From NCBI RefSeq assembly GCF_022788715.1, contig NZ_CP085167.1, positions 2,105,001 to 2,169,000 on the forward strand: a DNA stretch of 64,000 nt, given 5' to 3'. Of the stretch, positions 56,666 to 64,000 are shown piece after piece; the stretch's first letter is position 1; each line of letters opens with the position of its first letter. The notes beneath the pieces were generated by a model that did not search any database, was not told where the DNA came from, and saw nothing but the letters and a program-made list of their open reading frames with translations. The DNA is from Sulfitobacter sp. DSM 110093. GTDB taxonomy: Bacteria > Pseudomonadota > Alphaproteobacteria > Rhodobacterales > Rhodobacteraceae. Both the position numbers and the translations under genes were made by a program.

Positions 56666-58690
56666 GTGGCCTTTGAAGCTGACCCATATTTCTCCCCCGC
56701 CGCCGGTCCCGAAAGGAGCCGGCGGCTTTTCGTATATAACGGCGGGTTTCTGACGCAGCGCCGGGTGCGGCGCATTTTGCAGTTGTCCGGCCATTCCCTA
56801 CGGCTTGGCCTGCCCGGCCCCGGCGATGCCGTGGCAGTTTGGGGCAACTCCCCCACCGCGCACCGTGGGCTGGCCGTGGCGGCAAAGCGCGACGTGCCGG
56901 TGATCCGTGTTGAGGACGCGTGGCTGCGCTCCCTCCACCCCGGTCGCGCTGGAGAGCCGCCCTTGGGCCTGCTGATCGACAGCCGGGGCGCGCATTTCGA
57001 CCCTGCCCAGCCTTCCGACCTTGAAGAACTGCTGGCAAATCACCCGCTGGACAACACTGCCCTGCTAGACCGCGCACGCGGCGGCATGGCGCAGTTGGCC
57101 GAAGCGCATCTGACCAAATACGCAGGTTTTGACCTCGACACGCCTACGCCAGATCCCGGCTATGTACTTGTGATCGACCAGACGCGCGGCGATGCCTCCG
57201 TGACCGCCTCAGGCGCCGATCGGGGGCGGTTTCTGGAGATGCTCGTTTTCGCGCAAGAAGAACACCCCGGCGCGCGGGTCATCATCAAGACTCACCCAGA
57301 GACCGCGCAGGGATATCGTCCTGGCCATTTCGGCCCCGAGGACACCAACGACCGCATCACCCTGCTGACCGATCCGGTCAGCCCTTGGACGCTGTTCGAA
57401 GGGGCGGTTGGCGTCTATACCGTTTCCTCGCAAATGGGGTTCGAGGCGATTTTCGCCGGCCACAAGCCGCGCGTCTTTGGCCAACCTTTCTACGCCGGAT
57501 GGGGGCTGACGGAAGATGAATTCCCCGTGCAACGCCGCCAACGTCGCCTCACCCGCGCGCAACTTTTTGCAGCGGCGATGATCCTTTATCCGACGTGGTA
57601 CGACCCCTGTCGCGATACGCTCGGCAGTTTTGAAACTGCCCTCGCCTCCTTCTCTGCCCAAGCGCGCGCTTGGCGTGAGGATCACTATGGTTGGGATGCG
57701 TGGGGCATGCGCCTGTGGAAACGCCGCCCGTTGCAGCAGTTCTTTGGACAGCCAACACCAATCCACTTTCGCAAAGGGGCCCCCGAGACCCCCACTCCGC
57801 CCCGCCGTGCGATGGTCTGGGCCAGCAAATCCGGGGCAGCTCCACAAGGTGCTTTGCGCGTCGAAGACGGGTTTCTCCGCTCGCGTGGGCTGGGGGCGGA
57901 ACTGGTCCCGCCGCTGTCACTGGTTTGCGATGATCTGGGCATCTACTATGATCCCGAGGGGCCAAGCCGTTTGGAAAAATGGATCGAGGAACGCACCGCT
58001 CTGCGCCCCGATCAACACACCCGCACCCGTTCACTGATCGAGGCGCTGACCGGCGCTGGCCTCAGCAAATACAACCTTGATGGTGCCGCCCCCGATCTGC
58101 CAGCGGGGCGCCGTATCCTGGTGCCGGGACAGGTAGAAGACGACGCATCGATCCTCACGGGCACGTATGAGGTGCGCACCAACGCTGCCCTGCTCGCCGC
58201 TGCGCGGATGGCCAATCCCGATTCCATAATCCTCTACAAACCGCATCCCGATGTCGAAGCAGGCCTGCGCAAAGGAGCCTCCGACGCGCAAGATGCCGAC
58301 ATGGTGCTGCACAACGCCGACCCAATGGCCCTGCTGGGCCAAGTTGATGAGGTCTGGACCATGACCTCGCTTTTGGGGTTTGAGGCGCTGCTGCGCGGCG
58401 TGCCGGTGGTTACCTTAGGCGCGCCGTTCTACGCAGGTTGGGGCCTGACCGAAGACCGCGGCGACGTGCCGCCCCGCCGCCGCGCGCAGGTGGCACTGGA
58501 AGGGCTCGTACACGCCGCGCTGATCGATTATCCGCGCTACCGCGATCCCGTAAGCGGCCTGCCCTGCCCGGTCGAAGTCGTGGTAGAACGGCTTGCAACA
58601 GGCAGCCAGCCCCGCGCGGGGCTGGGCAATCGGTTGCTGTCGAAACTACAGGGGCTTTTTGCCAGTCAGAGCCATCTCTGGCGGCGGTAG
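56666..58690 (+). CDS. kpsC: Capsule polysaccharide synthesis protein (KpsC-like, two Kdo transferase domains)
   Basis: A 674-residue KpsC. Two homologous halves of about 330 residues each carry the same motif pair: VIIKTHPE (first half) and ILYKPHPDVEAG (second), then FGQPFYAGWGLTED and LGAPFYAGWGLTED. In other bacteria the two domains add Kdo residues in alternate linkages onto a phospholipid, making the capsule anchor with KpsS. It starts at a GTG 9 bases after the exporter gene stop, so it is in the same operon. It ends 3 bases before the convergent ribD stop. Confidence 0.9.
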   Translation: MAFEADPYFSPAAGPERSRRLFVYNGGFLTQRRVRRILQLSGHSLRLGLPGPGDAVAVWGNSPTAHRGLAVAAKRDVPVIRVEDAWLRSLHPGRAGEPPLGLLIDSRGAHFDPAQPSDLEELLANHPLDNTALLDRARGGMAQLAEAHLTKYAGFDLDTPTPDPGYVLVIDQTRGDASVTASGADRGRFLEMLVFAQEEHPGARVIIKTHPETAQGYRPGHFGPEDTNDRITLLTDPVSPWTLFEGAVGVYTVSSQMGFEAIFAGHKPRVFGQPFYAGWGLTEDEFPVQRRQRRLTRAQLFAAAMILYPTWYDPCRDTLGSFETALASFSAQARAWREDHYGWDAWGMRLWKRRPLQQFFGQPTPIHFRKGAPETPTPPRRAMVWASKSGAAPQGALRVEDGFLRSRGLGAELVPPLSLVCDDLGIYYDPEGPSRLEKWIEERTALRPDQHTRTRSLIEALTGAGLSKYNLDGAAPDLPAGRRILVPGQVEDDASILTGTYEVRTNAALLAAARMANPDSIILYKPHPDVEAGLRKGASDAQDADMVLHNADPMALLGQVDEVWTMTSLLGFEALLRGVPVVTLGAPFYAGWGLTEDRGDVPPRRRAQVALEGLVHAALIDYPRYRDPVSGLPCPVEVVVERLATGSQPRAGLGNRLLSKLQGLFASQSHLWRR

Positions 58691-58693
58691 CGC

Positions 58694-59806
58694 TTAGGCC
58701 GGAGCGTTGCGCCGCCAGACATGAAGCAGGTCCGGTCCGATCTGCTGGCTCGATTGCAGCGCGAAACGCGGTGCTTCGGCCAAGCGCGACAGGCCAAGCG
58801 CGCCGATGCCGGGCAGCCCCTCGGCCCCGATCACCAGCCCGGCGGTAAACCCCACCAAACGGTCCACCAGATCGGCCTCGATCAAAGACGCCGCCAAGGC
58901 GCTGCCGCCCTCGCAGAAAATCCGGGTCAGCCCATGGGTGGCCAACTGGCGCAATACATCCGCAGGGTCCAACTGCGCGCCTCGTGCCGCGCAGGGCAGC
59001 AAAGTCGCGCCGAGGTCGGACCAAGTGCGCACAAGCGCCGGATCAGCGTCGCTGCCGTGGCAGAGGATCAAAGGAATATCCGAAGCCGTCCGCGCCAACT
59101 GTCCCATCAGCGGTAAATCGAGCCTGCGCGAAACGACAACGCGGGCCGGTTGATGTGCCACGCCCAAGCCCCGTACCGTAAGGCTTGGATCATCCTTGCG
59201 CGCGGTGCCCGCGCCAACCATCACCGCGTCGTGACGGCTGCGCATCGCATGGGTCAGCCGCCGCGCCGGAGCGTCGGTGATCCACTGGCTTTCCCCAGTT
59301 CCGGTGGCAATGCGCCCGTCAAAAGAATTGGCGAGCTTCAGCGTCAGCATCGGGCGGCCCAGATCAGTGCGGCAGAAGAAACCCGCGTTATCCGCACGGG
59401 CCTCGGCCTCAAGCAGACCAACCGCTACCTCGATCCCCGCCGCCCGCAGCATTGCGATCCCGCGCCCATTGACCCGCGCATCATCGTCCTGTGTGGCGAT
59501 CACCACCCGCGCGACACCCGCATCAATCAGCGCCTGCGCACAGGGGGGTGTCTTTCCGTGATGGGAACAAGGCTCAAGCGTGACATAGACCGTCGCGCCG
59601 CGCGCCGCATCACCGGCCTGCGCCAGCGCCTGCGGCTCTGCATGGGGCCGCCCGCTGGGCTGTGTCCACCCGCGCCCGACGATGCGGGTGCCTTGGGCAA
59701 CCACACAGCCGACCGCCGGATTAGGCCAAACATTGCCCTGCCCGCGCCGCCCCAAGGACAGTGCCAGCGCCATGAACCGCGCGTCGCTCACCCTATCGTC
59801 CGTCAC
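58694..59806 (-). CDS. ribD: Bifunctional diaminohydroxyphosphoribosylaminopyrimidine deaminase/reductase
   Basis: A 370-residue RibD. The N-terminal zinc deaminase domain has [16 protein letters not shown] and [18 protein letters not shown], the HAE...PC..H zinc motif. The C-terminal NADPH-dependent reductase domain begins [22 protein letters not shown]. It performs the second and third riboflavin steps. The start overlaps the nrdR stop by four bases (ATGA), the conserved nrdR-ribD operon. The next riboflavin gene, ribE, is separated by the plus-strand capsule genes. Confidence 0.96.
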   Translation of the reverse strand: MTDDRVSDARFMALALSLGRRGQGNVWPNPAVGCVVAQGTRIVGRGWTQPSGRPHAEPQALAQAGDAARGATVYVTLEPCSHHGKTPPCAQALIDAGVARVVIATQDDDARVNGRGIAMLRAAGIEVAVGLLEAEARADNAGFFCRTDLGRPMLTLKLANSFDGRIATGTGESQWITDAPARRLTHAMRSRHDAVMVGAGTARKDDPSLTVRGLGVAHQPARVVVSRRLDLPLMGQLARTASDIPLILCHGSDADPALVRTWSDLGATLLPCAARGAQLDPADVLRQLATHGLTRIFCEGGSALAASLIEADLVDRLVGFTAGLVIGAEGLPGIGALGLSRLAEAPRFALQSSQQIGPDLLHVWRRNAPA

Positions 59807-60270
59807 TCTTCGGGAAGGGCGTCGGGGCGCAGTTCCTGAACGAATTTGTCGAAATCATCCGCAGCTTGGAAGTTCTTGTAAACAGAGGCGAAACGCACAT
59901 AGGCCACGGTGTCGATCCGGGCGAGCGCTTCCATCACGATCTCACCGATGTGTTTCGAGCTGATGTCGGTCTCGCCCATGCTTTCCAATCGGCGCACGAT
60001 GCCGGAAATCATCTGATCGATACGTTCCGGATCAATGGGGCGTTTCTGCATGGAGATGCGGATCGAGCGTTCAAGCTTGTCGCGGTCGAAATCCTCGCGC
60101 TTACCAGAGGTCTTGATCACCACAAGATCGCGCAGTTGCACCCGTTCGTAGGTGGTGAAGCGGCCCCCGCAAGCCGGGCAGAACCGTCTGCGCCGGATTG
60201 AGACGTGATCCTCGGCCGGGCGGCTGTCTTTCACTTGGGTGTCGATATTTCCGCAAAACGGGCAGCGCAT
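59803..60270 (-). CDS. nrdR: Transcriptional repressor NrdR
   Basis: A 155-residue NrdR. The zinc ribbon [18 protein letters not shown] ... [19 protein letters not shown] is followed by an ATP-cone domain ([22 protein letters not shown]). It binds ATP or dATP and represses ribonucleotide reductase genes; no nrd gene is in the window. It forms an operon with ribD. The 186-base gap upstream carries the promoter. Confidence 0.96.
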   Translation of the reverse strand: MRCPFCGNIDTQVKDSRPAEDHVSIRRRRFCPACGGRFTTYERVQLRDLVVIKTSGKREDFDRDKLERSIRISMQKRPIDPERIDQMISGIVRRLESMGETDISSKHIGEIVMEALARIDTVAYVRFASVYKNFQAADDFDKFVQELRPDALPEE

Positions 60271-60456
60271 GGGCCGTCCCCCTCTTCATCCTGCCTCACT
60301 TGTGGGGCGCGCGGCCCTCTTGTCAAAACTTATAGGGGAGCCGCGAGGTTTTGGGTAGAGAAGATTTCCACAGCTAGATGTTGCGTTCAAATATGTGTCA
60401 TGGACCCAACGCTTGGCTCTTGCGTTAACCCCGGAACACAAGAAACGGAGCATCCC

Positions 60457-61128
60457 ATGACCAAGACACTTTTCCTCTCCGGCGCCTCCAGCGGGATCGG
60501 CGCCGCCACCGCCCGTGCCGCCGCCAAAGCAGGTTGGAACATCGGTCTTTTCGCCCGCAGCGAAGACAAGTTGAACGACCTTGCCGTCGAGATTGGCGAT
60601 CAGGCGCTGGTGCTTGTGGGCGATGCCACGGACTACGATGCGCAGAAACAGGCGCTCGACAAGCTGGCTGATCACTTTGGCGGGGTCGACGCCGCCTTTG
60701 CCAATGCCGGGCGCGGTACCAGCCCTGCGGGCACAGAGAACGGCGATCCGCAGGATTGGAAGGCAATGGTCGACCTCAATATCATGGGCGCCCTCTATAC
60801 CGCCCATGCCGCCATGCCACATCTGCGCAAGACCACGGGGCAATATGTTGTCACCGGCTCTGCCGCCGGGCGTGTGCATATTCAAGGGTCGATCTACGGC
60901 GCCACCAAATGGTTCATCCACGGCTTTGCGGGCAATCTAGCAGAAGAGATGGCCGAATGGGGCGGGCGCTGCATGGTTGTGTCCCCCGGCATGGTCGACA
61001 CCGCGTTCTTTGACGAAGCCAAGCCTGACAAGCTGCACCCCGAAGACGTGGCGGCAGCGGTCATGCACGCGCTAGACGCCCCCGCCCGCTCATCGATCCG
61101 CGAAATCCATCTGATGCCCACGGGCTAA
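60457..61128 (+). CDS. SDR family oxidoreductase
   Basis: A 223-residue short-chain dehydrogenase/reductase. The nucleotide-binding GASSGIG is at residues 9-15, NAG at 83-85, and the catalytic set is S135, Y147 and K151 (YGATK). The sequence after the glycine motif (FARSEDKLNDL, arginine at the NADP position) favours NADP(H). The substrate is unknown. It is a single gene, convergent with yjbQ. Confidence 0.9.
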   Translation: MTKTLFLSGASSGIGAATARAAAKAGWNIGLFARSEDKLNDLAVEIGDQALVLVGDATDYDAQKQALDKLADHFGGVDAAFANAGRGTSPAGTENGDPQDWKAMVDLNIMGALYTAHAAMPHLRKTTGQYVVTGSAAGRVHIQGSIYGATKWFIHGFAGNLAEEMAEWGGRCMVVSPGMVDTAFFDEAKPDKLHPEDVAAAVMHALDAPARSSIREIHLMPTG

Positions 61129-61148
61129 CGCACGATGCGGTCCGGCAT

Positions 61149-61565
61149 TTAGTCGGGCCGGAAATGCGCCGCGACCTGCCGCTGATGCGGCGCGTCGCGG
61201 TGCTCAAAGAGGTAAATGCCCTGCCAAGTGCCCAACATCATGCGCCCTTGCATGACCGGAATGCTAAGACTGACCGGCAGCATGGCGGATTTAATATGTG
61301 CGGGCATATCGTCTGGCCCCTCCATGACATGGGTCAAATAGGACATCTGTGGATCACTGGTCGGCGGCACCAGTCGGGCAAAATACGCCAGCAAATCGCG
61401 CTGCACGTCCGGATCGGCGTTTTCCTGTATCAGTAGCGATGCGGAAGTGTGGCGCACCAGCAGTGTCAGCAACCCATCGCTCTGATCCGCAAGCCAGTGG
61501 CTAACGTCATCGGTAAACTCATAAAGCGCCTGACCGCGCGTTTGGATAGAAAAATCCGTCTGCAT
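61149..61565 (-). CDS. YjbQ family protein (UPF0047, thiamine phosphate synthase-like)
   Basis: A 138-residue YjbQ-type protein. FTDDVSHWLADQSDGLLTLLVRHTSASLLIQENADPDVQRDL (in parts) carries the family's histidine-based active site, and ending GRMMLGTWQGIYLFEHRD is diagnostic. Some members have secondary thiamine-phosphate synthase activity; the primary role is unknown. ATG 61565 begins 6 bases downstream of the stop of the unknown exported gene in front; an ATG at 61586 would overlap that gene. Confidence 0.9.
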   Translation of the reverse strand: MQTDFSIQTRGQALYEFTDDVSHWLADQSDGLLTLLVRHTSASLLIQENADPDVQRDLLAYFARLVPPTSDPQMSYLTHVMEGPDDMPAHIKSAMLPVSLSIPVMQGRMMLGTWQGIYLFEHRDAPHQRQVAAHFRPD

Positions 61566-61570
61566 TGCGT

Positions 61571-62050
61571 TTAGCAGTGCCCCCAAATCTGTACCTCAGG
61601 ATCCCAGCATTGGCCCGCCGCCTCTTTCGCATCGCCGATCGCAAAAAGCCCCAATGTCACTGAGCCCGCATCGCAAGCGAGAGCGGCAACTTCATCGTCT
61701 TGCTGATAGACTGTCACTCCGCCATCGCTGACCTGATCGAATTTGTCGTAGGAGCTGTAAACCTCATAGGAATACGCATCATTGCGAAAGGTCACCGCCT
61801 CCCAAATCGCGCGGCCAATCCCCGGCCATGGTTGGTGTTCTACCTGCGCGACTGTCGTCGTCAGTGTGAGGTCCGGCGCGCTTTCGGGGCCGTAGCGGTA
61901 AATAACGCTATTTCCGCTGATGCACACATCCAGATGATCTGTCCCGCCGCTGGTTGTACAACTTAGGACAATGGTACTTTCCGTCGCGCAAAGGGCTAGC
62001 GCTTGGCTGGCCGTAATGGCGCATATGGCAGTGGCATAGAATAGGCGCAT
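61571..62050 (-). CDS. Exported cysteine-rich protein of unknown function
   Basis: A 159-residue protein with a signal peptide (LFYATAICAITASQALALC). The mature part has about six cysteines (ALCATEST, LSCTTS, DVCISG, LACDAG, GQCWDP, WGHC), enough for three disulfides, plus a beta-rich core (SVIYRYGPESAPDLTLTTTV; WEAVTFRNDAYSYEVYSSYD). I do not recognise a family. The position tightly before yjbQ suggests cotranscription, though a functional link is not obvious. Confidence 0.65.
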   Translation of the reverse strand: MRLFYATAICAITASQALALCATESTIVLSCTTSGGTDHLDVCISGNSVIYRYGPESAPDLTLTTTVAQVEHQPWPGIGRAIWEAVTFRNDAYSYEVYSSYDKFDQVSDGGVTVYQQDDEVAALACDAGSVTLGLFAIGDAKEAAGQCWDPEVQIWGHC

Positions 62051-62129
62051 AAGATCAACCCGCTGCTGATTTGCCGCAGGTTAGGCCCGAACCCGTGGCA
62101 GTGACAACGGCCAAAAGGGCAGCTCCCTC

Positions 62130-62537
62130 TCAGAAATCCTCTAGCTCAATCAACCGATCTAGGCAGAACTGCCGCGCGTGGTGGCTTGGCAAGTTCTCCC
62201 CGGCGCGGCGCACGGTGACGGAATAGGATTTCCCCGTGTCGCCGCTCACCCGCTCTGGGTCGGTGGTGAAAACAACACCGATACGGCCCACCCCGCTTAC
62301 CGAAGGGCCACGCGGAGTTTTAATGAAAAGTCGTTCGTCCCTTGGCAGGCCAATGACGTTCTCTGCAAAATCCGCTGCTGCGCACCATAGTTGCCGTGCG
62401 CCTGCGCCGCGGTCTTCGATCACCTCAAAGTCGCGCGACGTTAGCGGCACGACAGTCAGCCAGTTCTCGGCACGGTAAGCCTGCGCGGCGGCTTGCAGCG
62501 GTAGCAGACAAATAAGCGTGAGAGCGATTTTGCGCAT
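62130..62537 (-). CDS. Exported protein of unknown function
   Basis: A 135-residue protein with a signal peptide (MRKIALTLICLLPLQAAAQA) and a compact periplasmic domain with two cysteines (QLWCAAADFAENVIG and ARQFCLDRLIELEDF), consistent with one disulfide. The start at 62537 follows AAGGATCCCTCCG. The family appears conserved in Rhodobacteraceae but I cannot name it. It is 79 bases upstream of the other exported protein and about 100 bases downstream of rpoD. Confidence 0.65.
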   Translation of the reverse strand: MRKIALTLICLLPLQAAAQAYRAENWLTVVPLTSRDFEVIEDRGAGARQLWCAAADFAENVIGLPRDERLFIKTPRGPSVSGVGRIGVVFTTDPERVSGDTGKSYSVTVRRAGENLPSHHARQFCLDRLIELEDF

Positions 62538-62607
62538 CGGAGGGATCCTTTCGACGGTATCCCCTAGATGTAAGCGTCTCGCGGGGCAGGTCAAAGACCA
62601 CCCCGCA

Positions 62608-62636
62608 AAAGAAAGCGCGGCCACTGGGGCCGCGCG
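62608..62636 (-). terminator. Terminator after rpoD
   Basis: On the minus strand GCGCGGCC-CCAG-TGGCCGCGC forms a hairpin followed by TTTCTTTT, just beyond the rpoD stop. Confidence 0.8.
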
Positions 62637-62641
62637 CTGTT

Positions 62642-64000
62642 TTATTGATCCAAGAAGGAGCGCAGTTTGCGCGACCTGCTGGGATGTTTCAGCTTGCGGA
62701 GCGCCTTGGCTTCGATCTGACGAATACGTTCGCGGGTCACCGAGAACTGCTGACCAACCTCTTCGAGCGTATGGTCGGTGTTCATGCCGATCCCAAAACG
62801 CATCCGCAGGACACGTTCCTCACGCGGGGTGAGCGACGAGAGCACGCGGGTTGTGGTTTCCTTCAGGTTTTCCTGAATGGCGGAGTCCAGCGGCAGCACC
62901 GCGTTTTTGTCCTCGATGAAATCGCCAAGCTGGCTGTCTTCCTCGTCGCCGATTGGCGTTTCGAGAGAGATCGGCTCTTTGGCGATTTTCATCACCTTGC
63001 GGACCTTTTCAAGCGGCATTTGCAGCTTCTCGGCCAGTTCCTCTGGCGTTGGCTCGCGGCCAATCTCGTGCAGCATCTGGCGACCGGTGCGCACCAGCTT
63101 GTTGATCGTCTCGATCATATGCACCGGAATACGGATCGTGCGCGCCTGATCGGCGATGGAACGGGTGATCGCCTGACGGATCCACCATGTCGCATAGGTC
63201 GAGAATTTATAGCCCCGGCGGTACTCGAACTTGTCCACGGCCTTCATCAGACCGATGTTGCCTTCTTGAATAAGATCAAGGAATTGCAGGCCACGGTTCG
63301 TGTACTTTTTGGCGATGGAGATGACGAGACGCAGGTTCGCTTCGACCATTTCCTTCTTGGCCTGACGGGCTTCTTTCTCGCCCTTCTGAACTTGCTGCAC
63401 GATGCGGCGGAATTCAGAGATATCAAGACCAACGTACTGACCAACCTGCGCCATGTCATTGCGCAGTTCATCCACTTTTTCCGAGGAGCGTTCGATGAAC
63501 ATCTGCCAGCCACGACCGGATTTCTCGGCCATCCGCTCCATCCAATTTGGATCAAGCTCATAGCCGCGGTAGTTGTCGACGAATTCCTTGCGGTTGATGC
63601 GCGCTTGGTCGGCAAGCTTCACCATCGCGCTGTCGATCTGCATGATGCGGCGGTTGATGCCGTAAAGCTGGTCGATCAGGGCTTCGATACGGTTGTTGTG
63701 AAGATGCAGCTCGTTGACCAACAACACGATCTCGGACCGCAGCTTTTGGTACATCGCTTCTTCATCTTTGGTGAAGGAGCCGTCTTCGTTCAGCGTGGCT
63801 GAGATGCGGCTGTCCTGCATCGCGCTGAGTTTTTCGTAGTCATCCGCGATGATGTCGAGCGCTTCGAGCACCTGAGGTTTCAGCGCCTCTTCCATCGCAG
63901 CCAAGCTCATGTTGGCCTGTTCGTCCTCATCGTCATCATCGTCGGACGAGATCGGATTGCCGTCAGCGTCGTACTCGGGCTTCGATTCTCCGCTCTTTGT
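62642..64000 (-). CDS. rpoD: RNA polymerase sigma factor RpoD (5' end outside window)
   Basis: The C-terminal ~452 residues of the housekeeping sigma factor; the frame is open to the window edge, so the real start lies beyond 64000. An acidic stretch of Asp/Glu is followed by the non-conserved region. Region 2 is [42 protein letters not shown] (in parts), region 3 [19 protein letters not shown], and region 4 ends [26 protein letters not shown]. An internal ATG at 63910 is not the start. Confidence 0.97.
   Translation of the reverse strand, partial: TKSGESKPEYDADGNPISSDDDDDEDEQANMSLAAMEEALKPQVLEALDIIADDYEKLSAMQDSRISATLNEDGSFTKDEEAMYQKLRSEIVLLVNELHLHNNRIEALIDQLYGINRRIMQIDSAMVKLADQARINRKEFVDNYRGYELDPNWMERMAEKSGRGWQMFIERSSEKVDELRNDMAQVGQYVGLDISEFRRIVQQVQKGEKEARQAKKEMVEANLRLVISIAKKYTNRGLQFLDLIQEGNIGLMKAVDKFEYRRGYKFSTYATWWIRQAITRSIADQARTIRIPVHMIETINKLVRTGRQMLHEIGREPTPEELAEKLQMPLEKVRKVMKIAKEPISLETPIGDEEDSQLGDFIEDKNAVLPLDSAIQENLKETTTRVLSSLTPREERVLRMRFGIGMNTDHTLEEVGQQFSVTRERIRQIEAKALRKLKHPSRSRKLRSFLDQ

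Noticed and set aside
62645..63802. A 385-codon plus-strand frame across rpoD
   Set aside because: Shadow of the sigma factor gene.

Overview
This window is ordinary core chromosome from an alphaproteobacterium of the Rhodobacteraceae, most likely the Roseobacter group (something close to Sulfitobacter). The reasons are the high GC content, the helicase/S4/FdxA/CarD block, the metR-metF pair, cobT/cobS, the MmcB gene with an alphaproteobacterial-type LexA box (GTTC-N7-GTTC), a tRNA-His with A73, and many small conserved Rhodobacteraceae proteins (DUF6476, DUF6324 and DUF992 types). I see no insertion sequence, prophage, CRISPR array or replication origin.

Layout. 0-8 kb: a MOSC-domain protein, an exported DUF992-type protein, a flavin reductase, and the tamA-tamB outer-membrane assembly operon. 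8.3-14.2 kb: tRNA-Leu, a DsbA-like oxidoreductase, lipB, cytochrome c oxidase subunit I, a MAPEG protein, two identical tRNA-Gly genes, a candidate small RNA, rlmB and tRNA-Tyr. 14.2-22.8 kb: an unknown membrane-anchored protein, a glycosyltransferase-like protein, metY, a SIMPL protein, a 964-residue GspL/GspC-like fusion, hppD and a divergent Lrp-type regulator. 22.8-27.2 kb: a KefB/C-type antiporter, cobT, cobS and CarD. 27.5-31.9 kb: 7Fe ferredoxin, S4 protein, a large helicase and a TPR protein. 31.9-37.7 kb: SCP2 protein, lysophospholipase-like hydrolase, DNA exonuclease plus ATP-dependent DNA ligase, and an oligoendopeptidase. 37.8-40.2 kb: a DksA-type zinc-finger protein and a small AT-rich accessory-looking group (128-residue orphan, phosphatase-like protein, GntR regulator) with two copies of one operator-like palindrome. 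40.3-47.4 kb: rpoH, rluD-like synthase, inositol phosphatase, quinone-oxidoreductase-like enzyme, metR/metF, thioesterase and tRNA-His. 47.4-51.2 kb: GNAT, DUF6324, mmcB, a coiled-coil membrane protein with a ClpP-like partner, and 6S RNA. 51.2-60.3 kb: riboflavin genes (nusB, ribH, ribB, ribE and, further on, ribD and nrdR) on the minus strand, split by a plus-strand capsule block (kpsS-, kpsD/wza- and kpsC-like). 60.4-64 kb: an SDR enzyme, YjbQ, two unknown exported proteins and the 3' part of rpoD.

The most interesting items beyond routine annotation are: a free-standing small RNA with its own promoter, hairpin and terminator (about 12979-13067); the GspL-like/GspC-like fusion; the GntR/phosphatase/orphan group sharing an identical 12-base operator-like sequence; a LexA box 12 bases before mmcB; a heat-shock-type promoter before rpoH; a perfect 10-base inverted repeat before metF; and a GTP cyclohydrolase II-like domain in RibB that has lost its zinc cysteines. 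Nothing here is clearly a new defence or mobile system. Start codons were moved from the longest open frame where a ribosome binding site, signal peptide or family alignment argued for it. Family assignments come from recognising motifs by eye, not from searches.
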